DNA from: Odobenus rosmarus divergens
Taxonomy: Eukaryota; Chordata; Mammalia; Carnivora; Odobenidae
Direction: 5' to 3'
Length of the DNA stretch: 64,000 bases
Assembly (NCBI RefSeq): GCF_000321225.1
Contig: NW_004451516.1
Span: 83,504-147,503, forward strand
Shown: piece by piece, positions 11,798 to 23,974 of the stretch
Layout: every line of letters begins with the position of its first letter
Numbering within the stretch: the first letter of the stretch is position 1
Notes under the pieces: generated by a model
Seen by the model: only the letters and a program-made list of their open reading frames with translations
Database searches by the model: none
Told to the model about the DNA's origin: nothing
Position numbers and translations under genes: made by a program

Positions 11798-12827
11798 TTA
11801 TTTTTAATAGTTTTAATTCATTAGCTTTGTTTTAATTCATACTTCTTCTATACAAACATTTTAAACCATAAATAAAATAAAAAAGGTGAAATCCAAGCTT
11901 TTCTCAGTGAAATCTGTTTGCAACACTTAGTTTTTAAAAATACAAAGTTTTTAAGAGTCAACCTGCAAAGAAACCTCTCAAAATAAGAGAAAGCAGAGAG
12001 TGAGAGATTTGTATATATCCCTAGTATCTCAGTGTATTTGCCACAATTACCTAGGAGGTTTGAGTTTGATACATTTGTGTGAATTAGTGTTATTTAGTAA
12101 TGTAGAGATTACCTGATGAGGGGGAGAAAATCAATTGGAGGAGTTAAAGGTAAGCCTTCACAGGAAGGTGAAGAGGAAAAAAAAAAAGTTTAACTAGATT
12201 CTCCAGGGGAATGGATACCAAGGGGACCTGTTCCAGTGACCTGCAGGTATGAGCTATGTTTATCTCATTGCCTAAGGGATTTGCCAATTATGTGCTCTCT
12301 GACTATGAGCTGGTCTCTAACCAGAGAAGATGAAAGAGTCTAAAAACACCTTTCAAACTTAAGTGATAATGAGGTGTTCCTAAAAAGGATGGAAGGAATA
12401 ATCTAGCAAGGAAGTCAAAAGGATAAAATACGACTTTTAAAGAATAGAAATGAGTAAAACCAGAGGCAAAAGGTTGATAAGTTACAGAATATATTGCTGA
12501 AAAGGACTGTATAATTAAGAATCTCTTTAGGGAGTGTTGTTTCTGGAGGTCTCCAAATTTCTGAACACTCATTCCCATCAGGAAAAAGGAAAAATAAGTT
12601 GAGTATGTACCCTGCGTGTATCTATTTATTTAAAGTTATATTCACATACTATTGTGTTGGCAAATTGCATATATTTTAAAATATACACAAAATATAATTC
12701 TTCAAAAATGAGAAATACTTTAATAGTTCTGTTACTGGTTACATGCCTAAAACCTTTCTTGTAAATGCCTCAATATTTTTGTTATCCCATTCAAAGTTCT
12801 TTTCTAAATAGAGTGTATGTTGAGTTT
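11798..12827. other. Unassigned DNA
   Basis: AT-rich, with no recognised element. A minus-strand open frame at 12303-12578 (91 codons) has phenylalanine/leucine-rich noise composition. Confidence 0.5.
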
Positions 12828-13072
12828 AAGAGTTGATGTTATCAGGGGCACCTGGGTGGCTCAGATGGTTAAGCGTCTGCCTTTGGCTCAGGTCATGGTC
12901 CCAGGGTCCTGGAATCGAGCCCCGGGCTCCTGGCTCAGCAGGGAGCCTGCTTCTCCCTCTCCCTCTGCCTCTCTCCCTGCTCATGCTCTCTCTCTCTCTC
13001 TCTCTTTCTCTGTATCTCTGTGTCTCAAATGAATAAATAAAATCTTAAAAAAAAAAAGAGTTGACATTATCA
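12828..13072 (+). mobile_element. Can-SINE with TSDs
   Basis: Body 12845-13055. A box tggctcagatg is intact, but the B box starts aatcgagcc, so its first G is lost. A (CT)n run and aatgaataaataaaatctt tail follow. TSDs aagagttgatgttatca (12828-12844) and aagagttgacattatca (13056-13072) differ at two sites, so the insertion is not recent. Confidence 0.96.
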
Positions 13073-13914
13073 TTTTAACTAAAAAAAAATACCCTAGAAA
13101 CACTTAAATGCAAATAAAGGAAATGTCTCATTGGCTACATTAACCATGACACATATTTTTCAGCCCATATATAATTAGGCTACCCTTCTGTTGAAATTTG
13201 GTTTTATGTTAAATTTCTGTATTCCTTGAGTCAGTTGTTCTTATGAACTGATTAGAAAATGGTTTCTAGAATGTTTTTATATGAAGAACAACGAGTTTTT
13301 ATGAGTGACATATTTGCAACAAAACATTCCCAAGTTTCTTTCTCATTCACTCTGAGGGGGAAAAAAGCCACGTTTACCAAGAAGGGTCTAACAAAATGTG
13401 TTTATTTTTAAAAATAAATTCCAGGTAGCATGCAATAGTTTGATTAGATTAAAATGCTTTCGTTTTTACGGACCCACTCAATATCTGTCTGGCAAGAAGC
13501 TCACATAAATAGCTGTGGCAGTTTCCTTCAATCTGAGGTTTCTGTGTAAGAATCTTTTTAAGAAACTTGTCCATTTTGTGAAAGTCTGTTTGGTGAAATT
13601 AAATAGTAAAAACAATAAATAATGTAATTTTAATTTTACTAACACACTGAGGCCACCAGCATTAATCTGTATTATTCATATGATAAAATTTTGTGTATGT
13701 CTGTCTTCCTTTTTAAATAAAAATAACTATAAATTGAGATTCTAATGTTTTCTTCTTGGACTCCAGTGGGCCTTCTTCAGAGCTCCTCCTATACATGCAC
13801 TCTATTTTGAAGACCACTGGTTCAAAAAAATTATAAATTATTTTAACATGTACTGGCAGGTTGAAAACCCTTAGGGTAGAAATACTGGGAGGGAGGGTGG
13901 AAACAGAGAGGGGA
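13073..13914. other. Unassigned AT-rich DNA
   Basis: No recognised repeat. The phrase ttttgaagaccactggttca near 13806 faintly resembles the end of an old hAT-type DNA transposon, but no second terminus is visible. Confidence 0.45.
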
Positions 13915-14040
13915 AAGAAACTAACATTTTTATGGATTACGCATTTCACTTACAATCTATGAGATAACTATTTCACTGATTAAAAACCTGAGCCTCGGAG
14001 ATGATAAATAACTTTAAAAGAGCCATTCAAACATTAAACT
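13915..14040 (+). mobile_element. MIR SINE fragment
   Basis: Reads ctaacatttttatgg, cttacaatctatgagataac, actgattaaaaacctgagcc and gataaataactt, the central MIR order with the core motif weakened. Confidence 0.65.
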
Positions 14041-14344
14041 TTAGGAATATGTTCTTTTGGAGGTGAGATCCTCATTAGTAACTTTCTGTTAAAAGAATAT
14101 AGAGATTTCTGAATGCAAAATAGACATAAATAATAAAGTATCTTCCTTGAGGCAAGACAGAACAAATTCCATAGTCACAATAGAAAGTTCCTGAACCTTA
14201 AAACTCCCAATTAGATTCCTTTGATCAAACAGAACAATGCTATCTCCTTTAGGGCAGGAACAAGCCAAACAGTATCCATTTCCATTCATGACTCTAACAA
14301 TCACAATAAAATAATGTGCTCCAGACACACATGCCAGAAGCTAT

Positions 14345-15130
14345 AAAAAGGACTCATTTATTCAATAAATTTTTATTTGAAACATTTCTAGGCATCAGGC
14401 ACTAAAGATACAATGGAGCAAAAACAGACATAATCATTGATATTCTGTTATTGTCTTTAAAAGATAATTAAGTAAAACCAATAAATGTTCAATTATAAAC
14501 AAAAAAATAGTTATGAAGAAAAGGTGTGTGGCAATATGTAGGTTATAAATAAAGAAAACTGGCCAAAGCACAGGTCATGGGAGCCTCTTTTAAGATCTGA
14601 AGGGTGATGTGGGGTTACCAAGGTGAGAGTCATAAGGAGAGCATGTCAGGCAAAGGGGATGGTACCATCTGTTCAGGGCCTGTCAGAGGAGGCCATATAC
14701 CATGGTCCAGAAACTGATAGCAGGCAAGTGTGACTGGAAATCAAAGGGTGGAGAGTACTATTCTGTGTGTGATTTGAGCCTGGGGAAGCATGCAGAGTAA
14801 AACCATATAAGACTCTTAGAACATTAACATAATGTGGTTCCTTATTATATGAATAGTTAGAAGTTGTCAAGGATTTTAAAGAGAGAATGACATGATCAAA
14901 AGTCATTTGGAAGATATCATGGCAGCTGAAATATGGAAAACTGGAGGAGGCTAGATTGTATTAAAGATGGTGATTTAAGAAACCACTGAAGTAGAAATGA
15001 GAGTCTAATACTGTTGTGGAATATCCAGTTGAGGGGAAGAGGTTTAATATACACTATAAAGAAAAAAGATAGCTATGTTGTCATCTAGTAGAAAGAGAAA
15101 AAAATGTCCTACAAGTTTTTGAGAAAGTCA
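14345..15130 (-). mobile_element. Ancient L2 LINE, long 3' fragment
   Basis: Antisense L2 starting at its 3' terminus (tcatttattcaataaatttt, then ggcatcaggcactaaagata). It continues through the blocks equivalent to gggcctgtcagaggagg, aaggattttaaagagaga and gacatgatcaaaagtcattt, which face the reverse-transcriptase C-terminal region. The reading frame is destroyed. Confidence 0.82.
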
Positions 15131-15283
15131 GGGGGAGGTGAATGGTTAAATCAAAGATGAACTAGAGAGAGACTACAGAGAGATAGAGAAATAGGATTTA
15201 ACATTTCAAACATTAAACGGGTGGCAATACCCAAAAATCAATTGTATTTCTATATACCAGCAATGAACATTCCAAAAATGCAA

Positions 15284-15530
15284 TTAAGAATATAATTCTT
15301 TTTTTTTAAACTTTTTTTTTTAAAGATTTTTTATTTATTTATTTGAGAGAGAGAGAGAGAATGAGAGATAGAAAGCACGAGAGGGAAAAGGGTCAGAGGG
15401 AGAAGCAGACTCCCTGCTGAGCAGGAAGCCCGATGCGGGACTCGATCCCGGGACTCCAGGATCATGACCTGAGCCAAAGGCAGTCGCTTAACCAACTGAG
15501 CCACCCAGGTGCCCTTAAGAATATAATTCT
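15284..15530 (-). mobile_element. Can-SINE nested in L1, perfect TSDs
   Basis: Body 15300-15514. Perfect 16-bp TSDs ttaagaatataattct lie at 15284-15299 and 15515-15530. On the element strand the B box gatcgagtc is intact, the trimmed head reads gggcacctgggtggc, and the poly-A tail (T-rich at left) is long. Intact TSDs and B box suggest one of the younger copies. Confidence 0.97.
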
Positions 15531-15942
15531 ATTTAAGATAGCATCAAAAAGAAAAAAAATGGTAAAAGTTGACAAAGTAGCATAAGACTTCTACACCTAA
15601 AACTCTAAAACATTGTTGAAAGGAATTAAGGTATAAATGGAAAGATTCCCCTAGTTCACGAATTGGTAGAGATATTATTGTTAAGAAAATAATACTCCTT
15701 AAGTTGATCTGCAGATTCGATGCAATCCCTATCAAAATGCCAGCTGGATTTTTTTAGGTAATTGAAAAGCTGATTCTAAAATCTATATGGAAATATAAGG
15801 GATTCAGAATAGCCCAAACTTTCTTGAAACAGAGGAACAAGTTTGGAGGACTCACAATTCCCAGTCCCAAAACTTCCAACAAAACTGTATTAATTAAGAT
15901 ATTGGGGAATTTGCATAAACACAGACATATAGATCAAAAAAA

Positions 15943-16162
15943 TAGAATTGAGGGGCGCCTGGGTGGCTCAGTTAGTTAAGACTCAACTTTGGCTCAGGTC
16001 ATAACCTCAGGGGTCATGGGTCAAGCCTAATGGTGGGCTCCGTGCTAAGCGGTGAATCTGCTTGAAAGATTCTCTCCCTCTGCCCCTGCCCCCAATCATG
16101 CCCTCTCTCCCATTCTCTCTCTCTCTAATAAATAAATAAATCTTAAAAAGAGTAGAATTGAG
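15943..16162 (+). mobile_element. Can-SINE nested in the same L1, diverged
   Basis: Body 15953-16152, TSD tagaattgag at 15943-15952 and 16153-16162. The A box region reads tggctcagttagttaagact and the B box is altered (ggtcaagcc), so pol III promoter function is doubtful. The tail is taataaataaataaatctta. Confidence 0.95.
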
Positions 16163-16971
16163 AGAGTCCAGAAATAAACCTTTCCATTTGTGGACAATTG
16201 ATTTTTGACAATGGTGCCAAGATAATTCAATGGAAAAAATGGTCTTTTCAACACATTATAATAAGAACTGGATATCACATGCAAAAGAATGATACTGGAT
16301 ACATCTCACTAAAAACTTGTACATGAATGTTTGTAGTTGCCTTATTCCTAACAATCTAAAAGTAAAAAACAACTCAAATGACCAACTGATAAATGGATAA
16401 AAAATGTGGGATATCTATTCAATGTAACATTTTTGGCAATAAAAAAGAATAAAGTAATGATACGTGCTAAAACATGGATGAACTTTGAAAATATTGTGCT
16501 AAAAGAACGTCACAAAAGACCACATACTGCATGATTCCATTTATATAAAATGTCTGATACAGGCAAAGCTATAAAGACAGAAAAGTAGACTAGTGATCGC
16601 CTGAGACTGTAGGGGTGGAAGGGATGGTGAATGATTACTAATAAGTAAAGGGTTTCTTTCGCCAGGGGACAAAAAGTCCTAAAATTACATTGGAATAACA
16701 GCTGCATAACCCTATGAGTATACTGAGAAACATTGAATTGTGCACTTTAAATGGGTGAATTGTATGGTATGTGAATTGTATAAAGAAAAGTGGTTTAAAA
16801 ATCTCAAGCATTTAAAAATGCATTGGAATGAGAAATGTGAGATATGAGAGGGAGAAGGGTCAATGTCAATATTTTCTTTGTTAAAGTGGATGGATTTTAG
16901 TGCCAATCACTAAAGGATGCCTTGGTTTGAGAAGGGCTGGCATGAATTAAGTTTTAAATATATTGAGTTTG

Positions 16972-17184
16972 GGGTGCCTGTGGTTCAGTGGTTAAGCATC
17001 CAAGTCTTGATACGGGCTCAGGTCAAAAATCTCAGGATTGGGAGATTGGGCCCCACATCAGGCTCTGTACTGGGCATGGAGCCTGCTTAAGATTCTCTCT
17101 CTCCCTCTCCTTTTGGCCCTCCCCCCAGCTCACATGCACTCTCTCTATAAATACATACATACATACATAAGTAAATAAATAAAA
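16972..17184 (+). mobile_element. Can-SINE, old and degraded
   Basis: Head gggtgcctgtggttcag lacks three bases of the usual cctgggtggctcag. The B box is degraded (gattgggcc). The tail has expanded into an ATAC-like tetranucleotide run (catacatacatacataagta). Flanking aaatatattgagtttg and aaatattttcagtttg are an imperfect TSD pair. Confidence 0.9.
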
Positions 17185-17192
17185 ATATTTTC

Positions 17193-18015
17193 AGTTTGAA
17201 GACAAGAGATAACAAATTTTGGCAAGAATGCAAAGAAAAGGGAACACTTGTGCACTATTGATGGGAATGTAAATTGGTGCAGCCACTGAGAAAAACAGTA
17301 TGGAGATTTCTCAGAAAATTAAAATAGAACTCCCATATCATCCAGCAATTCCACTTCTGGGTATACGTGTGAAAGAAACTAAATCACTAGTCAAAGAGAT
17401 ATCTGTACCCCTGTGTTCATTGCAGAATTATTCTCAATAGCCAAGACATGGAAACAACCTAAGTGTCCATCCACAGATGAAAGGATGAAGAAGATGTGAG
17501 ATATATATACAAAGGAATATCATTCAGCCCTAAGAGAAAAGGAAATTCTACCATTTGTGACAACACAAATCAAACTTGAGGGTATTATGGTGAGTAAGTC
17601 AGACAAAGAAAGACATGTACAATCTCAGTTATATGTGGAATCTAAAAAAGACTGACTCGTTAGAGACAGAGTACATTGTTGGTTGTGGGGAAGGAGGAGT
17701 TGGGAGAAATGGGAGAAGATGGTCAAAGGTACCAACTTCCAGTTATAAAATGAGTAAGTTCTGGGATCTAATGCAGAGCACAGCGACTATACTTAACAAT
17801 ACTGTATTACATTTTTAAAGTTGCTGAGAGTAAATCTTAAAAGTTCTCACCACACACAAACAAATGGCAACTATATGAGGTGACAAATGTGTGAACTAAT
17901 CCTATTGCAGCAATCATTTCACAGTATATACGTGTACCAAATTATTACAATGTACACCTCAAACTTACACAATGTTATATGTCAATTATATCTTAATAAA
18001 GCTCAAAAAAAATTC
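17193..18015 (+). mobile_element. Old L1 (L1MA/L1MB-type) 3' end
   Basis: Sense copy with ORF2-terminal and 3' UTR hallmarks: gatgggaatgtaaattggtg, ccagcaattccacttctggg, catggaaacaacctaagtgt, tcagttatatgtggaatcta. The terminus reads tgtacacctcaaacttacac, then tatgtcaattatatcttaat and A's. ORF2 is frameshifted. It lies 8 bp from the SINE to its left. Confidence 0.9.
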
Positions 18016-19222
18016 TAAGCTTATTGGCTGAAAAGAAGAGCATAACCGGAAATGGAAAGTGACCTGTTCTGCATGTTCTAAAAAGAGATAAAGGAAAAAG
18101 AAAAAGAAAAAAACACCAATTGATGGAATTTACAGGGACAGATAAATAAAAAAATTTTCTAAAAATTTAAGGAGTTCAAAAAATAGAATGATTTACCTCA
18201 TGTGTATTCAGTTGTAGTTGAATACTTTTTAATCACATGGCAATTTTAGATAAAACAAATTATACTATGAAATTTTTCTATGCAATTTTCCTTTGTAACC
18301 TTTGCCTACCACCCAATCTCATAAATTGACTTAAATTGTAGTAGTATCCAATTTATATGGTAAAGCCAAGACATTTAGGAAAGTAGGATCATTTTCAGTT
18401 ATGATTTCTTTATAATTATACTTTTAAAAGCTCCTGCTGATTATCTGACTTGTGTGCCATCTAAAGTAAATGCTACTACTTGTAAAACCAGAGATAGGTC
18501 AATCAATGGCAAGGCTGCCACTGTCCAATCATCCATTAGCCATTACATGTCATCAACTCAAATTTACTTTTTGATGGGGTATAGAATGTCAAAGCAAAGG
18601 AAAAGGACATTGTAAAGGTTAGTGTTATATCATGCCAAAGGACACATTGGCAGAGTTTTTTTATTTGAAAAATATAACCAGAGGTTATGGCAATTCTATT
18701 GTTTCTTTTGCCATTTATTCTACTTTGTTATTTGATCTGATTAGTAAAGAAAAAAACATGGAAGTAGGTCATGTCTATTGTCATTTTGATCTATAGACAA
18801 GTCATAGTGGAAAAAAAAATTAGATGTAGCATATCAGCATAGAGCCTAGAACAAGAAATAATCCTGCAATTTCTGCATTTTCTTGATAAATCTTTTAAGT
18901 AAAATCTTGGTATGATAATTCAGCAAAGCAAAGTTGAATTCACATAAACTGGTAATGTTCCTTAAAATATCTATTTAGGGTGCTAAAGAACAAATGTTGA
19001 TTTATTTATTTGTTCATATATCATGTGCATGAGAGTTTATTGAGAAATGTATTTTGAAAGTACTATGTGCCAAAAATTTTGCCAGACACAGTACAAAAGT
19101 ATTTATCTTTAGAGTTCACAATGTCATTAGTAAATTAAGTGATGAGAAATCTCTGAATAGTTCTCCCACCTTTTATCTTCTGTCAGTAAATATCACTTCT
19201 TGTTACTAAAATCAGGAGTAAC
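18016..19222. other. Unassigned AT-rich DNA
   Basis: No transposon recognised over 1.2 kb. A possible but unsupported MIR-like trace lies near 19060-19090 (tgtgccaaaaattttgccag). Confidence 0.5.
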
Positions 19223-19315
19223 ACCAAAAAGAATTATTGATATAGTTCTTTCCCAATCTGAACTGAATAAAGACCTACTATAATATCAACTGATTTTTTA
19301 AAAAACCAAAAAGAA
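19223..19315 (+). repeat. 74-bp direct repeat, copy 1, with 11-bp flanking duplication
   Basis: Bases 19232-19305 are identical to 20931-21004. This copy is bracketed by accaaaaagaa at 19223-19233 and 19305-19315, the structure expected of an insertion with target-site duplication, leaving an inserted core of about 71 bp that ends in T6A6. I do not recognise it as any known transposon. Orientation is given by the A-run at its right end. Confidence 0.9.
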
Positions 19316-20930
19316 GGTTTCTTGAATTAATTCCTAGGATTGTTCAATTGACAGCTTCAGGAGGAACAAAGGATGCTTCTGTTTACCTCTGGGATAAACA
19401 AAACAAAATGAAATCCTGATCATCACACCCTGAAGATTGCAGTTAGAGGAGTTTTTCTCCCATAAGTAGCAGAACACATCAACACAAACTGACTTAAACT
19501 ATAAGTGTTGTAATTCCCCAAGAGGTGGGATGAGCTCCAGAGTCAGACCTCTGGTTTCTCTTTCTCTATTACTCCCTAGGTCTACTTTCTTCCAAGAGCT
19601 AGCTGAGGAACAGCTGATAACAAGATTGATGGGGTGCGTAGTTCAAGTATCATAATCAAACATAACAAGTCCAGGGAAAAAAATACCATTTACTGTTGCA
19701 CCTCTTTCTTACAATGAAAGAACCTCTCTGAGTTAGGTGTCCACTCTTATACCAATCACTGGCAAGGAGAATGAGATTACCATAACCAGTTTAAAGTCTA
19801 AAGCAATTTAAACAATTTAAGATCTAAAACTGAAATTAAGAATGAGGTCACCTTTGAGGTCACTTCATGAAATAAGTGGAATTTTTTTAAAAATCAGGGT
19901 TCTGCTAGGAAGAAAGGAGAGTTGGGTGATAACTAATAGTATCAACTACTTTGTACTTGTTGATTATGATAGAAACGTTATCATAATTTAATAAATAATA
20001 GTTTATATTAATTAATTAGATTCTATGTATATAAATATATAGGTAAAAAGGTATATAGTTTGTCTTTGTCCAAAATAACAGAAATATCTGACCTCTAAGC
20101 TTTGTATTTCTTCCTGGGAAGTCATGCTATCATCTTACAGGTGCTGAGAAGCAAGAGCATTTCCAGTGGAAAGAAGCTGTAGGACTCAAGAAATTTCAGA
20201 AATACTGAAGTTGTGCTAAGGAGAGGACAGACTCTGTTCCGAACTCTGACAGCATCCTGGAGAGGCAGGAGATGCTCAAAGGGAGATGGCGAATTCATAC
20301 AACTAGAACGATAGAATCTGGGGAAGCAAGACTCCCAGCATCAGCAAAGATGCCCAGATCCATGGCATGGGGACATGGTGTGGCCACTCTACAGAGGTCT
20401 GGCAGTAGGCAATGGACATTTGCCCAACTATGTTATTCAATTTAAGATACCCTGACTTCCTCCATACTAGGTGTGTGAGGTGCAGGTTGACAGAACTCTG
20501 ATATGAATGAAATTAAATTGTTCAATAGACCAGTGGATTGAGGCACTCATTATTAAATATAAATTAATTTAAAGAAAACAAAGGAATGTGATGGCTGTGA
20601 CATGACCAAATTGGTTTACTAGGATTTGCATTCGTGGCATGGGTTTTATTGGTTTCTATTTTTAGATGTAGAACCTGATGTAGAGGCTGGAAAATTTAAG
20701 AAGCTTTTGTATTTATACAACTAGTAAGTACATCCAGATTCCTTATCCCTTGTTCCACTGCTTATAATCCAACTGTATTTCTTCTTTAAATTATCATCAC
20801 AAGGCTAAAAACAAACTCATAATTGAAGCCCTGAGAAAAAATTGAATTACAGAAATAAAACTGCTAAGTAGTAACTGGAGCAGGTTCTTACCTTCTGATG
20901 AAGACATTTCTTGTAATGATACAAGAGGTA
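19316..20930. other. Unassigned DNA with an ancient repeat relic and a GC-richer patch
   Basis: From about 19470 to 19800 the sequence resembles an ancient mammal-wide interspersed repeat that carries the conserved phrase accaatcactggcaaggaga. I cannot assign its class. The patch 20100-20430 is richer in GC and purines than its surroundings and is unrecognised. Confidence 0.45.
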
Positions 20931-21004
20931 AATTATTGATATAGTTCTTTCCCAATCTGAACTGAATAAAGACCTACTATAATATCAACTGATTTTTTAA
21001 AAAA
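20931..21004 (+). repeat. 74-bp direct repeat, copy 2 (probable source)
   Basis: Identical over 74 bp to 19232-19305. A 9-bp match aaattattg flanks it (20930-20938 and 21003-21011), but eight of those bases at the left are part of the shared repeat, so this is weaker evidence for insertion than in copy 1. It is therefore more likely the template. Confidence 0.88.
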
Positions 21005-21109
21005 ATTATTGTATTGTGCATACATGCCTTTGAATATTTAGTCTTTTGTGTGGTCCAAATTTTCCCCTATTATTTTTATACTTTTACTTTAGAATTATTG
21101 AATGATTTC

Positions 21110-21320
21110 TTTTTTTGGATTTTTTTGTATCATACAATGTTACATGAGTTTCAGGTATACAACATGGTGATTCAACAACTCTAAACACTGCTCTGCTCAC
21201 CACAAGTGTAGCTACCATCAGTCACCATGCAGTGCTATTATTACATCACTGACTATATTCCCTATGCTGGATCTTTTATTCACATGACTTATTAATCCCA
21301 TAACTGGAAGCCTAATTGAA
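21110..21320 (-). mobile_element. Old L1 (L1MA-type) fragment
   Basis: Antisense L1 3' region: tttttttgtatcatacaatg, gtttcaggtatacaacatgg, gattcaacaactctaaacac, tgctcaccacaagtgtagct, ccctatgctggatcttttat, ccataactggaagcct. The element's 5' side is truncated at about 21320. Confidence 0.88.
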
Positions 21321-21762
21321 TAATCTCTCAATTGCGATGTTTGTGTAGTCCAATATGTTTTTAAAAGTATATGTCATTAAAGAAAGGTTTATGTTATTTT
21401 TAAGTCATAAAAAATAAATTGGTCTCCATGAAATGTAACAGTATGTCTTATTGTTAGTTCTAGTGGTGAATAATATGCAGCTTAGCTGATCGAAAACCTT
21501 CTCTTATTGATCAAATTTCATGTACAAAGCCCACGAAGATACCAAAGATAATAATATAAATCTCCACAGAATTTAAAAAAAAAATAAACAGATAATCAAA
21601 AAATATATTATTTGGTCAATCCTGATAATAAATGTGTACTCTAATTATTGACCTTTGGATCCAATTTAGAAGAGATAATTTAGAAATTTATAGAGACCAG
21701 AAAATATCTGTACACCAATGCTCTGCCAAGCCAGGTTAGAGCCTGATGCAAAAGTAAAAATC
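21321..21762. other. Unassigned AT-rich DNA
   Basis: Nothing recognised in this stretch. Confidence 0.5.
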
Positions 21763-21988
21763 AATAATACTGATCCTGGGGCACCTGGGTAGCTCAGTCA
21801 TTAAGCGTCTGCCTTCAGCTCAGGTCATGATCCCAGGGTCCTGGGATGGAGCCCGGCATCTGGCTCACTGCTCCGCAGGAAGCCTGCTTCTCCCTCTCCC
21901 ACTCCTCCTGCTTGTGTTCCCTCTCTCTCTGTGTCTCTCTCTGTCAAATAAATAAATAAAATCTTAAATAAAAATAATACTGATCCTG
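21763..21988 (+). mobile_element. Can-SINE with perfect TSDs
   Basis: Body 21779-21972. Perfect 16-bp TSDs aataatactgatcctg lie at 21763-21778 and 21973-21988. The A box reads tagctcagtca and the B box gatggagcc, each with one change from the pol III consensus. It belongs to the gtgttccctctctctctgtg subfamily, with the tail caaataaataaataaaatct. Confidence 0.97.
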
Positions 21989-23360
21989 TCTTTATTTAAA
22001 ATTTGATATTTTGTTCATTGTTTTTTGTATTAATTTTACTTTTAAAATATTGCATTGACACATTTATTTTGATTAGTGAGGTTTTTTTTTTTTTTTTGGT
22101 GTCTCCTTAAATTTTACACCTGAGACCTCACTCTCCTCACGCTAGCCTTGGTCCTCACCACACCCACACTGTACAAATTCTAGAATGTTGATTGCCATGC
22201 CTAGAGAAACCATGTGAAGAGATAAATATCTCTTTGGCTAAAAAAGTCTATAAAACAATAGGACTATGCAAAACCTGAGCTGGTGTAATAAATTACACAT
22301 AACATGGCATTCATTTCTTGACTAGAGACTCATTCCCCAATCTCCCTCCCTCACACACACACATAAATATACAAACTTTTTAAGTTATTTTTAGAGTTAG
22401 CACCATGATAAGAAGAAACTTGAAATGTTTTGACATATTTTTAAGCTTTTCTATTATTATCCTTCTAGGATTTAGAGATTCTCTCAACAATAGTTAACTG
22501 AACTATTGATTGCAACATGTCTGAATATTCATTACTTTTATTTTAGTAATTCATTAAAAGTCCAATTATCATCTGTATTTGGGATTTTTTAGTTAGATGA
22601 CAGCTGTAAAATATACCACATGGAATTTTTAGCCTTTTTTTTTTCATTTCTATACCTTTTGTTTTATGATAATGCAAATACCTCACCAAATAGCAAGTCT
22701 GAAGGATGGGATTTGGGAATTTATACCATTCAGTTATATCCTCAATAGTTACCAGGAATCAAGGAGTGAGACTTTGTGAAATAGAACATAATGAAAGTCA
22801 TACCAGGAAGATCATGCCAGTCTTCATATAAAACTACATTTTGAGTGTATTTAATCACAGTGATACTATACATTTTATAGCACACTATGATTCACAAACT
22901 ACACTCATTTTTTTCACCCAAATTAAATAACAACTTTAGAAGTTAAGTTGTGGGTAAATTATCACTATTTTAGTCATAAGGAAGCTGGCAGGAAACCTCC
23001 TGAAGACACATTGTATTATGTTCTCTAGAAAATGTGAATCAACGTTTTTATTAGATGCACGTAATGCCAAATTTACAGTCTTAGTTCATGCAGTAGGTTC
23101 AATTTCCTAATCTGACAGAATAGCCTAGCATTTGGTAAACTAGAGAGATACAGAGTCAAAATGTGAGGGTTGAGATGCTACAAAACAACCCTCCAATATG
23201 CTGGTCTCTGTATTTCCTCAGTTCTAAAACTAAAGGCAGAATTACAGCATAAAAATGTCTCTGGCTAAATAGAAATTTTCCATGGAACGAAGAAAGAAAA
23301 CCCTCACCCAGTCTTCTAGCATAAATATTAATACAAGTTTGTTCATGTAGTTATCTACTT
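21989..23360. other. Unassigned DNA
   Basis: Holds T-runs at 22082-22099 and 22634-22644 and a short (CA)n near 22352. A MIR-like trace (about 22880-22990, with attatcactattttagtcat) is too weak to call. No coding frame is supported. Confidence 0.5.
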
Positions 23361-23613
23361 TCACCTTGAAACTTTGATAACTTTATTTTTTTTTAAAGAT
23401 TTTATTTATTTACTTGACAGAGAGATAGAGAGCACAAGTAGGCAGAGTGGCAGGCAGAGGGAGAGGGAGAAACAGGCTCTCTGCTGAACAGGGAACCATA
23501 CATGGGGCTCAATCCCAGGACCCTGGGATCAGGACCCTGGGATCATGACCCGAGCCGAAGGCAGCTGCTTAACCGACTGAGCCACCCAGGTGCCTCTCAC
23601 CTTGAAACTTTGA
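23361..23613 (-). mobile_element. Can-SINE with internal 14-bp duplication
   Basis: Body 23378-23596. Perfect 17-bp TSDs tcaccttgaaactttga lie at 23361-23377 and 23597-23613. On the element strand the B box reads gattgagcc (one change). The word aggaccctgggatc occurs twice in tandem (23517-23530, 23531-23544), a private duplication not seen in the other copies. Confidence 0.97.
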
Positions 23614-23974
23614 GACAGAGACCCTGAATAGCTGAGATAGAAAGACCAGAGACTTTCAATAGCATGGGGGAGAGGACAGAGACAACTTCTCTAGGACTGT
23701 CCAGGATGAAGCCATACCACCCATTTTGTCCAAGAGAGGCGAGGGGAGTGACAAGATGGCAGCAGGAAAAAAAAAAAAAGGTACTATCTGCCAATTTTGC
23801 AGTTTTGTCAAGGACTAATGCTTTTCATATACTCTGGACAATTAAACCCTCTAAGATATTTTCTATATTAACTTAAAATATTATTTGTATTCCTTCTAAA
23901 GTATTTTTATGTCTACAAAAGCACTTACCCTTCCATTGTATCCCCAAGAAAGGCACATTGCTCCTTCTCTTTTA

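Larger units (their letters stand above)
15215..16800 (+). mobile_element. Old L1 (L1M-type), ORF2 end and 3' UTR, host of two SINEs
   Basis: Sense relic with L1 ORF2 landmarks: tctatataccagcaatgaac, the RFNAIPIKMPAGFF-like stretch (about 15714-15754), then gaattgagagagtccagaaa and tgatttttgacaatggtgcc. The sequence then jumps (near 16297) to 3' regions such as aacatggatgaactttgaaa and tgcatgattccatttatata, so part of ORF2 was deleted. It ends near the tgggtgaattgtatggtatg block. SINEs at 15300-15514 and 15953-16152 interrupt it. It cannot encode a functional protein. Confidence 0.88.

Noticed and set aside
12817..13036. Open frames of about 60-90 codons over Can-SINEs (also at 23909, 54309, 58549 and 59137)
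   Set aside because: They translate the tRNA-like head and CT-rich part of the SINE (recurring AQVMIPGSWDRAP) and appear in every well-preserved copy. They are not genes.
19232..21004. The 74-bp direct repeats as LTRs of a small retrovirus-like element
   Set aside because: The repeats do not begin TG or end CA, there is no primer-binding site or polypurine tract beside them, and the TSD brackets one copy, not the whole 1.8 kb.
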